Source: Hymenobacter roseosalivarius DSM 11622 (GTDB lineage Bacteria > Bacteroidota > Bacteroidia > Cytophagales > Hymenobacteraceae). Taken from it: a stretch of DNA of 64,000 nucleotides. A model generated the notes under the pieces. It searched no databases and had not been told where the DNA came from. It saw only the letters and a list, made by a program, of their open reading frames with translations. The stretch is from positions 62,001 to 126,000 of the forward strand of contig NZ_FWWW01000049.1 in assembly GCF_900176135.1 (NCBI RefSeq). Reading direction: 5' to 3'. A program made the position numbers and the translations under genes. Positions 9,319 through 17,570 of the stretch are shown piece after piece (within the stretch, counting starts at the first letter, position 1; each line of letters starts with the position of its first letter).

Positions 9319-10035
9319 ATGAAACTATTCCTGCTACTTGGGGCCGTGGGTGCCCTGCTCCTGGGTACAAACCCCGCCGAAGCCCAGAAAATAATTGAGA
9401 AAAAAGCCCCCCTGAGCGCCCGGCAGCGGCTTGTGCTGGATTTACAACAAGCTTCCAGCATTCAGATCAAAGGCGGCAGCGGCAAGGAAGTGGCCGTGCG
9501 TGCCACGGTTACCATCAACCGAAATAAGCTCAACGACGCCCTGCTGCTGACCCTGAACACGGAAGGCGACGAGGTAAAAGTGAAGTCGGCGTTCGACAAA
9601 AAGCTGCTGGGCGCCAGCCAGGAAGCCGACTGCCCCGATAGCGAGGGCTACAGCACCTGGAACGATACGGGCGCTAATGGCAAGGGCTCGTACCGCCTCT
9701 GCGCCCGCATCGACTACGTGATTGAAGTGCCCGCCGGCGCTACGGTTAAAGTCAATACTATTAGCGGCAACATTGAGGTAAAAGGCCTGAATGGGCCGCT
9801 GGAAGCCAAATCCATCAGTGGCTTCGTGGATGTAAGCTGGCCCCCGGCAAAAGGCGCGGACGTAGCCCTCAAAACCATCTCCGGCGAGGTGTACACCAAT
9901 CAGGATATTGCTTTTACTGGCCGCAAGAACAACTCTCCCGTGGGCTACCAGGTGCGCGGCACGCTGGGCAGCAGCGGCCCCACTATTCACCTCGAATCCA
10001 TCAGCGGCGACGTGTTCTTCCGCAAGCAGAACTAA
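9319..10035 (+). CDS. secreted DUF4097-family beta-helix protein 2
   Basis: A 238-residue exported paralogue of the preceding protein. The signal peptide ends near NPAEAQ (residue about 23). Repeated strand motifs (VNTISGNIEVKGLNG, AKSISGFVDV, LKTISGEVYTNQD, LESISGDVFFRKQ) define the DUF4097 fold. Two cysteines (in EADCPDSEG and YRLCARID) could form a disulfide that the first paralogue lacks. It is the fourth gene of the sigma/anti-sigma cluster and probably ends it. Function beyond envelope localisation is unknown. Confidence 0.82.
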   Translation: MKLFLLLGAVGALLLGTNPAEAQKIIEKKAPLSARQRLVLDLQQASSIQIKGGSGKEVAVRATVTINRNKLNDALLLTLNTEGDEVKVKSAFDKKLLGASQEADCPDSEGYSTWNDTGANGKGSYRLCARIDYVIEVPAGATVKVNTISGNIEVKGLNGPLEAKSISGFVDVSWPPAKGADVALKTISGEVYTNQDIAFTGRKNNSPVGYQVRGTLGSSGPTIHLESISGDVFFRKQN

Positions 10036-10404
10036 ACAGCGCCGCGCCGGCTAAGCCCCGGCCGGGGGGCAAATTGCCTGATACATGAGCGTTGTGAGGT
10101 GGCAGGCGAGGGCTATTTGGTTTGGCTAAAATGATGGTTGTGAATTAAAAACAATACGTGTTTTTAATTCCATTCATACCTCGTAAAATATGCTTCGTGA
10201 ATGTAGTAGGCGAGTATTAAATAGATTGAATGGAGTTTTTATTTTATATAAACACGAAGCCTTGTAACTTATTTGTTCCTGTTGTCGTTGAGGGCTTGCG
10301 ATTATCTTCTGACAGATAGCGCTAGTGCGTTAGCACTTGCTTTTGACTCTTTAAATCTCTTTTTAACTTAGTACTGCCTATATGATTAACTTAGTACTGC
10401 CTAT
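10036..10404. other. AT-rich intergenic region with perfect palindrome
   Basis: This 369-bp stretch has no gene. It turns AT-rich after about 10130 and contains a perfect 12-bp inverted repeat (10142-10170) and a 23-bp tandem duplication abutting the next start codon. I see no GC-rich terminator for the upstream operon, so the AT-rich palindrome may fill that role or act as an operator. Confidence 0.5.
10142..10170. promoter_or_regulatory. perfect inverted repeat, possible operator
   Basis: GAATTAAAAACA and TGTTTTTAATTC are exact reverse complements separated by ATACG. The arms are AT-rich with no terminal T-run of their own, which favours a protein-binding site over an intrinsic terminator; either is possible. 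Confidence 0.4.
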
Positions 10405-10408
10405 ATGA
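10363..10408 (+). repeat. 23-bp perfect tandem duplication over a start codon
   Basis: Two identical head-to-tail copies (10363-10385 and 10386-10408) begin TTAACTTAGTACTGCC and end ATATGA. The duplication copies the start codon: the first ATG (10382) opens an 8-codon frame whose TGA stop (10406-10408) overlaps the ATG (10405) of the real gene as ATGA. Confidence 0.9.
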
Positions 10409-10731
10409 AAAAGTCCCTGATTTTAGTCGCTTTGTTGGTTGCCGGAATTTCTGCCGCTAATGCCCAAACTACCACGGGTCAGAGCACGACGACCACGCAG
10501 ACCACGACTCCGGCTGCCACCCAGAGCACGACCACTCAAACGCAGACTACTCCGGCCACCGACGCCACTATCAATACCACTACGACCGTGCCCGCTCAGA
10601 CTAGCACAACCGTAGAGACGCAAAGCACCACTGTTGCCCCCGCCGCTCCTGCCACCACGCGGAAAGACGCTGACGTGAAAGTAAAAGGCAAAAAGAAGAA
10701 ATCTAAAATGAAGGTTGATCCTTCGAAATAA
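10405..10731 (+). CDS. secreted Thr/Gln-rich low-complexity protein
   Basis: A 108-residue protein of unknown function. A signal peptide ends near ISAANAQ (residue about 21). A Thr/Gln/Ala-rich, presumably disordered middle (about 22-85) ends in a strongly basic tail with KGKKKKSKMK. The build (export signal, disordered linker, lysine tail) suggests something that binds an acidic surface such as nucleic acid or polysaccharide, but that is only inference. The gene at 10965 has the same layout. A duplicated start region precedes it and a strong terminator follows. Confidence 0.7.
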   Translation: MKKSLILVALLVAGISAANAQTTTGQSTTTTQTTTPAATQSTTTQTQTTPATDATINTTTTVPAQTSTTVETQSTTVAPAAPATTRKDADVKVKGKKKKSKMKVDPSK

Positions 10732-10755
10732 GTCTTCCTGCTTGTTTAGCAGCTT

Positions 10756-10797
10756 AAACAAAATCCCGCCTTACGAGAGTAAGGCGGGATTTTGTTT
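10756..10797 (+). terminator. strong intrinsic terminator
   Basis: A perfect 18-bp stem (AAACAAAATCCCGCCTTA and its complement) with loop CGAGAG is followed by further T residues. It lies directly after the gene at 10405. Confidence 0.9.
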
Positions 10798-10964
10798 TTT
10801 GTTTCCAGCATGTTTATGTTCTAAGAAAGTGTTTTTTATCAGCACTTAAAATGATTTAAAAATTTGCCGTAATTATATACAATAGCTACGTAAAGTATTT
10901 GTGCGTACACACTGAAGTCACCCCAACGCGCTGGATGATTATTTACGTACTTACGCCGTTAAAT

Positions 10965-11279
10965 ATGAAAAATAGACTTATAGTTGCGGCCCTGCTGCTA
11001 GGCGGTGCGGCGCAAGCTCAAACAACACCCACCACGACCTCGCCGGCGTCTGCTATGCCTTCGCCCACCGATCCAAAAATCAAGCCCATCGGCACCATTG
11101 ATCAAAGCCCCCCACCTACCCAGCAGCCGACCCAGGAACGCGTGCGCAAACGCCAAACGGTAATGGATGGCAAGGCTTCGCCGGGCGTGGAAAACACGGA
11201 TAAGCAGCGCTCTAGGCGGACGAAGGCTAAAAAGCCGCGCCCGGCCCGCGCCCCGGAATCTACCGGCCCGCCGCAATAG
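10965..11279 (+). CDS. secreted Pro/Thr-rich protein with basic tail
   Basis: A 104-residue protein of unknown function. The signal peptide (MKNRLIVAALLLGGAAQAQ) is followed by a Pro/Thr/Ser-rich stretch and a basic C-terminal half (RSRRTKAKKPRPARAPE). It resembles the neighbour at 10405 in architecture rather than sequence. The start at 10965 puts the signal peptide at the N-terminus; an in-frame ATG at 10899 would bury it. It is flanked on both sides by terminators, so it is probably monocistronic. Confidence 0.65.
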   Translation: MKNRLIVAALLLGGAAQAQTTPTTTSPASAMPSPTDPKIKPIGTIDQSPPPTQQPTQERVRKRQTVMDGKASPGVENTDKQRSRRTKAKKPRPARAPESTGPPQ

Positions 11280-11299
11280 GCAAGAGAAACAAGTACCCG

Positions 11300-11339
11300 C
11301 GAAAAAGCCCCCCATCCGTAGCGTTGGGGGGCTTTTTCG
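11300..11339. terminator. bidirectional intrinsic terminator
   Basis: A perfect 15-bp stem (CGAAAAAGCCCCCCA and complement) encloses a 10-nt loop. It stands between the convergent genes at 10965 and 11367. Confidence 0.88.
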
Positions 11340-11366
11340 TGCATCTGAAATTTTAAAAAAGGCCCG

Positions 11367-11723
11367 CTATTTCAACTTTGCGCCGTGTTGTAGCAGCAAG
11401 TCGCCGAGGGCGCGGAGGGCCGTTTGCGCGTCGGGGGTGGCGTGGGCGGCGGCTTGCAGGGTTTGGGTGCCCAGTATATCCAATGATTGACCCACGGCTT
11501 CACCATCAATGCCGTTGGCATCGCTAAGCAACGACTGCAAATTGCCCAGCTCCCGGTCGATGTCCTGCAGCTCCGGGATGCCGCTCTGTTGGAGCGTTTC
11601 CTGCCAGGTGTCGATGTTGGTATGAGCCGTGCTCAAGGGCAGAGAGGTAAGGCCGCCTTGCAGGGCGTGTACGGTGCCGGCAAGCAGGTCGGCACCGGAC
11701 TGGGGGGCATTTGGTTGTTTCAT
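11367..11723 (-). CDS. small hypothetical helical protein
   Basis: A 118-residue soluble protein that I do not recognise. No signal peptide, membrane helix or metal motif is visible. Composition is Leu/Gln/Ala-rich and predicted mostly alpha-helical, with a repeated L-x-x-L-x-x-L pattern around IDRELGNLQSLLSD and LRALGDLLLQ. It lies 27 bp after the end of uvsE on the same strand and may be co-transcribed with it. Codon use resembles the neighbours, so I accept it as a real gene. Confidence 0.6.
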   Translation of the reverse strand: MKQPNAPQSGADLLAGTVHALQGGLTSLPLSTAHTNIDTWQETLQQSGIPELQDIDRELGNLQSLLSDANGIDGEAVGQSLDILGTQTLQAAAHATPDAQTALRALGDLLLQHGAKLK

Positions 11724-11750
11724 AAGAAAGGGAATGAAGAAGAGTATACG

Positions 11751-12668
11751 CTAAACCGAGGTAGCCAGCGGAACTGGCGCTGCCAGCCCTAGCTCGCGCA
11801 AAATAGCTACTGCCCGCAATGCGCTGGCTTCTTTGTCCTTGATTTCGAGCATCATATCCACATCGAGACCGTTGAGGTGGGTCAGGAACTCTCGAAACCG
11901 ATTCTCATCCAGCGAGAAGGTGTGTTTGCCTTTGCGCTCGCCAAGCTGTTGGGAGCTGTAGTCCATCATCAGCACGCCGTCGTGGGTGGGGTGCCAGGTG
12001 CCGGCGGCCAGCCGTAGGGCTTCCCGCATCGGCTCCTCGTGGTTCAGACACTCGTGGTGGAAGTTGTCGAACAGAATGGGAATGCCCACGGCCTCGTGCA
12101 CCCGAAGGCAGTCGCGCAGACTAAACAAACGGTCGTCGTTCTCAACTACCAGGCGCACTTGCACCGCTTCGGGCAGCGTGCGATACGTTGTAATAAAGCG
12201 CTCAATGGCCACATCCCGGTCGCCATACAGGCCCCCGACGTGAATTTGCAGCTTGGCGGTGCTGTCCAGGCCCATCAGATCCAACATGGAGCCCTGATAC
12301 ACCAACTCGGCGATGCTACGCTCCACAATGCCGGGGTCGAGCGAGTTGAGCACCACGAACTGATCGGGGTGAAAGGACACGCGCATCTGCTCAGTCTTGA
12401 TGTAGTCGCCAATGGCCCGGAACTGGGGGGCAAATTCAGTCTGCCAGGGGTAGGTGTTCACGGTATGGGAGCCGAAGGGCACTATGCCCGAGCCAATCCG
12501 GAAGAAGAGCAGACCATGCTGCACGTTATACTCCAGAATGCGCTGCAAACAAGTCAGATTATTGGTGACGGTGGTTACCAGACGCTCATCGTTGTAGGAA
12601 GCCAGCCGAAACGTGGTGGCGGCACTGCAGTCGAGCGTTTCATTTACGCAGGGATACCCAATTTTCAT
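11751..12668 (-). CDS. uvsE: UV DNA damage endonuclease
   Basis: UVDE-family TIM-barrel endonuclease of 305 residues. The family cuts immediately 5' to UV photoproducts and some other lesions, starting an alternative excision repair route. Family landmarks are present: MKIGYPCVN at the N-terminus, FFRIGSGIVPFGSH, RVSFHPDQFVVLNS, IHVGGLYGDR, LVVENDDRLFS, ILFDNFHHECLNH and MLEIKDKE. These His/Glu/Asp residues build the metal site. Length is typical. The position close to a cation exporter (12718) on the same strand may be coincidence. Confidence 0.93.
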   Translation of the reverse strand: MKIGYPCVNETLDCSAATTFRLASYNDERLVTTVTNNLTCLQRILEYNVQHGLLFFRIGSGIVPFGSHTVNTYPWQTEFAPQFRAIGDYIKTEQMRVSFHPDQFVVLNSLDPGIVERSIAELVYQGSMLDLMGLDSTAKLQIHVGGLYGDRDVAIERFITTYRTLPEAVQVRLVVENDDRLFSLRDCLRVHEAVGIPILFDNFHHECLNHEEPMREALRLAAGTWHPTHDGVLMMDYSSQQLGERKGKHTFSLDENRFREFLTHLNGLDVDMMLEIKDKEASALRAVAILRELGLAAPVPLATSV

Positions 12669-12717
12669 AGCTTAGGCTTACGTGCGTCGCGCGCCGCCTG
12701 TTGTGCCTAGGCGCTGA

Positions 12718-13677
12718 TCAGCGGGCTAACGGAATACCGGTTTCCTCCCGCTGGGCCTTGTTCGTCCGCTCTTTCGACACGGCCCGCGCCTCAATGAAAA
12801 TTCGCTGCACGTCGGGGTGCAGCTGGCGAATGCCTTTTTCCAAGCGGTCCACCGATTCTTCTACTTCCGCCGCCGACAAGCCCGGCTGAAAGTTTACATC
12901 CAAAGCCAGAAAGACGTCGTTCGGCCCAAAGTGCATACTCAGCGGGCGCTTGGCATTGAGAATAGCCGCATCGGCCTGCACCAGCGCCCGGATACTCTGT
13001 ATGACCGCCGGGTCGGCACCTTCGCCAATGAGCAGCCCTTTGCTTTCATACGCCAGAAATATGGCTGTCAAAGCCAGAATGCAGCCGATAACAATGGAGG
13101 CCACGCCATCGAGGTAAGGATTGTTCAGGGCATGACCCAGGAACACGCCCAGAGCTGCCACTACCAAGCCCAGCAGGGCGGCCGTGTCCTCGAAGATGAT
13201 GGCGAAGTTGCCGGGGTCCTTGCTGGCCCGGAGCGCAAACCAAAAGGGTTTGTCGCCGCGGGTGGCGTTGAAGTTTTTCAGGGCCAGAAACAGTGCGGCT
13301 CCTTCAAAAGCGGCGGCTAACCCCAGCACCACGTAGTTCCAGGTAGGGTCAGAAAGCGGGGCGGGGTTACGGATATGGGAAATGCCTTCGTAAAACGACA
13401 TACCGCCGCCAATAGAGAAAATTAGAATGGCCACGATCAGGGACCAGAAATACAACTCTTTGCCGTGGCCAAACGGGTGGTCGTCGTCGGGGGCTTTTTT
13501 GCTGCGCCGAATACCCAGTAGCAGCAGCAGGCCGTTGCCCGTATCCACTACCGAGTGAATGCCTTCCGAGAGCATGGCCGAGGAGCCCGTGAAGCTGGCC
13601 GCCACAAACTTTAAAACGGCAATAGCCAGATTGGCCCCGATGGCGGCGTAAATACCAGTTTTGGAAGAGTTGGCCAT
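12718..13677 (-). CDS. cation diffusion facilitator transporter
   Basis: CDF-family divalent-cation/proton antiporter of 319 residues, expected to export Zn2+ or a similar metal. There are about six transmembrane helices. The first signature SEGIHSVVDTGN (about residues 37-48) and the second region with FEDTAALLGL (about 155) supply the metal-site residues; HPFGHGKE lies between. A cytoplasmic C-terminal dimerisation domain (about 215-305) includes MHFGPNDVFLALDV. The second helix pair shows ED rather than the usual HxxxD, so the metal preference is uncertain. Confidence 0.87.
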   Translation of the reverse strand: MANSSKTGIYAAIGANLAIAVLKFVAASFTGSSAMLSEGIHSVVDTGNGLLLLLGIRRSKKAPDDDHPFGHGKELYFWSLIVAILIFSIGGGMSFYEGISHIRNPAPLSDPTWNYVVLGLAAAFEGAALFLALKNFNATRGDKPFWFALRASKDPGNFAIIFEDTAALLGLVVAALGVFLGHALNNPYLDGVASIVIGCILALTAIFLAYESKGLLIGEGADPAVIQSIRALVQADAAILNAKRPLSMHFGPNDVFLALDVNFQPGLSAAEVEESVDRLEKGIRQLHPDVQRIFIEARAVSKERTNKAQREETGIPLAR

Positions 13678-13863
13678 AAGCAGAGATGTTAGGAGCGCTA
13701 CGTATTGCCGTAGCCTTTATCCACCACTTATGCCTTGTCGGATGCCCCCATCGAGAGAAATCTGGCCAGCGAAGCGCAAGTACACTTGGGCGGGTAGTAT
13801 ACCCACACAAACGCCGGTATGGGCGTCAGGGTTAGCAATTGTCCTAATCACTACCGAATGCCT

Positions 13864-14544
13864 TTACTCATACCCCCGGTTATCCTTGAAATTGCGATTG
13901 TAGCGCTCCCGGTCGCGACGGGCCTGCTCCAGTTTCTTCTTCAGGGCCTCCTGCTGCTGCAATTCCTCCAGCTTACGCCGCTCTTTGCCCTCCCGCGACA
14001 GGGCGTCGTAGAGCAGGCTGGCGGGGTTTTCCAGGGTAGCCACGGGGGCTTTCGGAGCCGTGGAGTCGACGGGAAACAGGGGCTTGGGCGCTGGGGGGCG
14101 TTTTACGGCGTTGGCGGGCGGCGTGGGGCGACGCACATTGCGCAGGGCCTTTTTTATCTGCGCATCAGCCGGGCGGCCTTCCTGCACCCGCACCTCGCCC
14201 AGCTGTATGCTGGCGCGGTCCAGCTTTACTTGCACAATGAGCTGGGAAAGCCCCGAACGGCCCAGGGCCAGCCGCTTGGTCTGGAAGCCCAGCGAAATAA
14301 ACTCCAACGTGTCGGTATACGCCACGTCGATGCGAAAGTCGCCGTCGTTATTGGCTATTACGCCAGCCTTGCTGCCCTTGATGCGTACCGTGGTGCCGGG
14401 TACAGGCGTGCCGTCGGCGGCATTGGTAATCGTGCCCGACACGCGCAGCTGCGCCGACGCCGACAAAGCCAGCAACAGGCCCAGCGCCAGCAGCAGGGCC
14501 GCTTTATTCCAGAATAGGGGTAGTAGACGAAGCAGAAAGATCAT
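13864..14544 (-). CDS. secreted protein with carboxypeptidase-regulatory-like domain
   Basis: A 226-residue exported protein. A signal peptide or anchor (about residues 10-32) ends near SASAQ. A CarboxypepD_reg-like beta-sandwich follows (RVSGTITNAADGTPVPGTTV, then DFRIDVAYTDTLEFISLGF, about 33-120). In Bacteroidota this domain usually leads TonB-dependent receptors, but here no plug or barrel follows. The rest is a proline-rich linker and a charged helix (REGKERRKLEELQQQEALKK) that looks like a coiled coil. The role is unknown; it could be an envelope scaffold. Confidence 0.7.
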   Translation of the reverse strand: MIFLLRLLPLFWNKAALLLALGLLLALSASAQLRVSGTITNAADGTPVPGTTVRIKGSKAGVIANNDGDFRIDVAYTDTLEFISLGFQTKRLALGRSGLSQLIVQVKLDRASIQLGEVRVQEGRPADAQIKKALRNVRRPTPPANAVKRPPAPKPLFPVDSTAPKAPVATLENPASLLYDALSREGKERRKLEELQQQEALKKKLEQARRDRERYNRNFKDNRGYE

Positions 14545-14591
14545 TAACTATACTAACGCAACCAAACTGCAAGGTAGCCAACTACAGAGTC

Positions 14592-14627
14592 AAAAAAAGC
14601 CCGCACCGTTGCAGGCGCGGGCTTTTT
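14592..14627. terminator. intrinsic terminator
   Basis: AAAAAAAGCCCGC pairs with GCGGGCTTTTT over a loop of about 13 nt. It lies 3' of the lipoprotein gene at 14656 and upstream of the gene at 13864 (both minus strand), separating the two transcripts. Confidence 0.8.
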
Positions 14628-14655
14628 AAAACCATAAAACAGACGAAGGGGTTCG

Positions 14656-15264
14656 TTATTCCTCCTTCATCTTGATTTCGCCGTCGTCGTCCACTTTTGC
14701 TTTGGAGCCGTCGGCAGCCTTTATTTTCATCTCACCGTCCGACTCCGTTTTAACCTTGGTGCCGTCGGCATACTTGGTTTTGGTGTCGCCATCGGCTTCC
14801 ACTTTGGTTACGCCCTGGTCAGCCGAAGCCGTTTGTGTAGCAGCTTCAGCCACGTACATTTCCTCGGCGTAGTTCATACGGTTGGCCACATACGCCTCGT
14901 ACTGAGCTGGATCGGAGAAAACGGTTTTGAACTCCCTATCGGTTTCGATATTGATGGCTTGCATGGCCGTATACATGCCGGTGGTATCAGTGGTGTACTG
15001 CGCTTCCAGCTCGGCAAGGCGGCGCGAACGGTTGAAATATATATCCTCAGCGCGGGCCACCACAGTCGTATCCGTTATTTTCAGGTCGGTAGCCATACGC
15101 GTGGCAATGCGGTTAGCGCGGGTACGGTATGTAGCCTCCGTAGCGGGCGTGCTGACCGTCTCGGTAGTCGTGGTTGTGGTCGTAGTTTCGGCCGCTTTTT
15201 CCTGCGAGCAGGACGCCAATGCCAGTGCGCCGGCGCAGGAGAATAATAAGAAGGTCTTTTTCAT
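14656..15264 (-). CDS. lipoprotein with charged C-terminal repeats
   Basis: A 202-residue outer-envelope lipoprotein. Lipobox ALASC puts the lipidated cysteine at residue 19. A poly-Thr spacer leads to a helical domain (about 45-145) with RTRANRIATRMATDLKI. The C-terminal 50 residues are a tandem array of K-x-(E/K)-x-D-G-(D/E/T/S)-x-K units: VEADGDTKTK, YADGTKVKTE, SDGEMKIKAA, DGSKAKVDDD, GEIKMKEE. The alternating charge and D-G turns suggest a short beta-hairpin array. No function is recognised. It is flanked by terminators on both sides. Confidence 0.75.
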   Translation of the reverse strand: MKKTFLLFSCAGALALASCSQEKAAETTTTTTTTETVSTPATEATYRTRANRIATRMATDLKITDTTVVARAEDIYFNRSRRLAELEAQYTTDTTGMYTAMQAINIETDREFKTVFSDPAQYEAYVANRMNYAEEMYVAEAATQTASADQGVTKVEADGDTKTKYADGTKVKTESDGEMKIKAADGSKAKVDDDGEIKMKEE

Positions 15265-15362
15265 GACAAAGAGTTAGGAGGGAGAAAGTAGCAGTCCGAG
15301 AATCAGACCACGGCCGCTATACGGTTCAGCTTTTTTACAGTTGTTAAATTGAATTATTAGAT

Positions 15363-15407
15363 ATAAAAAAGCCCCCCAGCGTTGGTGCTGGGGGGGCTTT
15401 TTTATAT
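15363..15407. terminator. bidirectional intrinsic terminator
   Basis: TATAAAAAAGCCCCCCAGC pairs with GCTGGGGGGGCTTTTTTATA across loop GTTGGT, with one extra G in the right arm. It follows the metallophosphoesterase gene, whose stop is 18 bp away. Confidence 0.9.
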
Positions 15408-15424
15408 CCAAGTAATACGGCTGA

Positions 15425-16663
15425 TTAAGCACGCCGCAGCTCAAACACGGTGATTTCGGGCAGGAAGCCCACCCGGCCCGGATAGCCGAGGTAGCCCAGG
15501 CCGGTATTCACGTACAGATACTGCTGGCCCTGCTGGTAGAGCCCCGCCCACTGCTTGTACACGTACTGCACCGGGCTCCACTTGAAAAACGGCAGATTCA
15601 CGCCAAACTGCATGCCGTGAGTGTGGCCAGAGAGGGTAAGGTCGATGTCGGGGTAGCTCAGCACCTCGCCTTCCCAGTGCGAGGGGTCATGGGAAAGCAG
15701 GATTTTGAAGGGTGCGTCGCCGCTGGCGGCGTGGGCTTTGGGCAGGTTGCCATACTTGGGAAAGCGCATCTGGGCGCCCCAGTTCTGTACGCCCAGCACG
15801 GCTATTTTCTCGCCGTCGCGCTCGATGGTGTGGCTTTCATCCAGCAGCAGGCGCCACCCGATTTTGGCGTGGTTCCGGGCCAGGCGGGCCAGGTTTTCGT
15901 GCTTGGCCTCCGGCGAAGGCCATTCCACGTAGTCGCCGTAGTCGTGGTTGCCGAGAATGGAGAGCTTGGGCAGCTGGCTTTGAATCTGAGCCAGCGTATC
16001 AATATGCGCTTCCACCTCCGTGGCCACGTTATTTACCAGGTCGCCAGTCATGAAAATGAGGTCAGCCTGCTGCTTGTTAATCAGCCGGACGGCCCGCGCC
16101 AGCGGCTCGCTCGAGTTGAAGCTGCCCGTGTGCAGGTCCGAAATCTGGAGCACCTTGAAGCCATCGAACGCGGCCGGCAGGTTGGGAAAGCGCAGCGTCA
16201 CGCGCTTCACCTGGTAGTCGGTAGCGCCGCGCAGCATACCCCAGATAAAGGCCACGAACGGAATGCCGGCCACCACCAGCGCCAAGCCGCTCAAAAATTG
16301 ACTACGGGTAATCGGCGAGCCCGAGGCGGCAGTAGCACGTTGGGTAAACTGGCGCACTACCCAGCGTCCCATCCGAACCAGGTCTTCGGGAAGTAAAAAG
16401 AGTACCACCACAATCTTGGCCAGCAGCAAGCCAACCAGAGCGCTGGATAAATAGGTTTTGTAAGGAGCCGGTCCGCTATGACGGGTGCTAATGGCCCAGA
16501 CAGCCAAGCTCCAGGCTAGGACCGTAACGACCCAGTAAATAGCCGCCGCGAGCCGCCGCCCTCTCAGTGAGCTGGCTGGAAGTAGAGTTTTTATAGCCTG
16601 GTAGCCGTACCATTCGGCTAAGATGAGCAATAGAATGAAGGGAAAACTCAGAATTCGTGACAT
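15425..16663 (-). CDS. membrane-anchored metallophosphoesterase
   Basis: A 412-residue protein with about four N-terminal transmembrane helices (residues 1-150) and a calcineurin-like phosphoesterase domain. The metal motifs are KVLQISDLHTGSF (DxH), MTGDLVNNV (GDxx), ILGNHDYGDYVEWP (GNHD), ILLSHDPSHWE and LSGHTHGMQFG (GHTHxxQ). Family members include phosphodiesterases acting on lipid head groups such as UDP-diacylglucosamine. I set the start at 16663; an in-frame ATG at 16831 would overlap the divergent radC gene and add residues with no membrane character. Confidence 0.87.
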   Translation of the reverse strand: MSRILSFPFILLLILAEWYGYQAIKTLLPASSLRGRRLAAAIYWVVTVLAWSLAVWAISTRHSGPAPYKTYLSSALVGLLLAKIVVVLFLLPEDLVRMGRWVVRQFTQRATAASGSPITRSQFLSGLALVVAGIPFVAFIWGMLRGATDYQVKRVTLRFPNLPAAFDGFKVLQISDLHTGSFNSSEPLARAVRLINKQQADLIFMTGDLVNNVATEVEAHIDTLAQIQSQLPKLSILGNHDYGDYVEWPSPEAKHENLARLARNHAKIGWRLLLDESHTIERDGEKIAVLGVQNWGAQMRFPKYGNLPKAHAASGDAPFKILLSHDPSHWEGEVLSYPDIDLTLSGHTHGMQFGVNLPFFKWSPVQYVYKQWAGLYQQGQQYLYVNTGLGYLGYPGRVGFLPEITVFELRRA

Positions 16664-16787
16664 GCAGGTGGGTAAGGAGGATTCCGGCGGCTTTGGTTTA
16701 GTTATTGAAACAACCGTAGTAAAATAGGATAGACGGCGGAATGCGAAGTTTACTTTAAACGCCCGCTCCCCGCAACAATGATGCAGC

Positions 16788-17531
16788 ATGGAATCGTTTG
16801 ACAATCTGGCGGAAGAATCGGCCGCGCTCATCCGCTACGAAGCCCCGACTTCTTTCGGCATCAAGAGCTGGGCCGAAAAAGACCGGCCCCGCGAAAAGCT
16901 GCTGCAAAAAGGCCGCTCCGCTCTCTCCGACGCCGAGCTGATGGGGATTCTACTCGGCTCGGGCACTGCCCGGCTCTCGGCCGTGGACGTGGCCCGGCTG
17001 ATTCTGAGCGCGGTAGAAAACGATTTGAATGAGCTAGCCAAATTGTCGGTCAAGGAGTTGATGCGCCACAAAGGCATCGGCGAGGCGAAAGCCATTACCA
17101 TCATAGCCGCCCTGGAGCTGGGCCGCCGCCGCAAGGAAACCGCCGCCGCGGCCCGCACCACCATCACCTGCTCGCGCGATATCTACCAGCTCATCCGCCC
17201 CAATCTTCAGGATTTGCCCCACGAGGAGTTCTGGGTGATTCTACTGAATAGAGCCAACGTGGTCATGCGCAAGCAGCCCATCAGCAGCGGGGGCGTGGCC
17301 GGCACCGTCGCCGACCCGAAGATGATTTTCAAGCACGCCCTGGAGCAGCTGGCCAGCTCCATCATCCTGGTCCACAATCATCCCAGCGGCAACCTCAAGC
17401 CCAGCGCTGCCGACATCGCCCTCACCCGCAAGCTCAAAGAAGCCGGCCAGTTCCTCGACCTGCCCATCCTGGACCACCTCATCTACACCGACCACGGCTA
17501 CTACAGCTTCGCCGATGAGGGTGTGCTGTAA
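16788..17531 (+). CDS. radC: RadC-family JAMM-domain protein
   Basis: RadC/YicR family protein of 247 residues. An N-terminal helix-hairpin-helix region (about 25-120; AEKDRPREKLL, LMRHKGIGEAKA) precedes a JAB/MPN domain with the metalloprotease-like zinc motif HNHPSGNLKPSAAD (about residues 195-208). The name comes from an E. coli allele later traced to recG; the family's biochemical role is still unclear, with suggested links to recombination and DNA processing. It is transcribed divergently from the metallophosphoesterase; no partner gene is evident. Confidence 0.93.
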   Translation: MESFDNLAEESAALIRYEAPTSFGIKSWAEKDRPREKLLQKGRSALSDAELMGILLGSGTARLSAVDVARLILSAVENDLNELAKLSVKELMRHKGIGEAKAITIIAALELGRRRKETAAAARTTITCSRDIYQLIRPNLQDLPHEEFWVILLNRANVVMRKQPISSGGVAGTVADPKMIFKHALEQLASSIILVHNHPSGNLKPSAADIALTRKLKEAGQFLDLPILDHLIYTDHGYYSFADEGVL

Positions 17532-17570
17532 TGCTAAGCGGGTTACTGCACGTAAGCGGCCATTGCTGCG

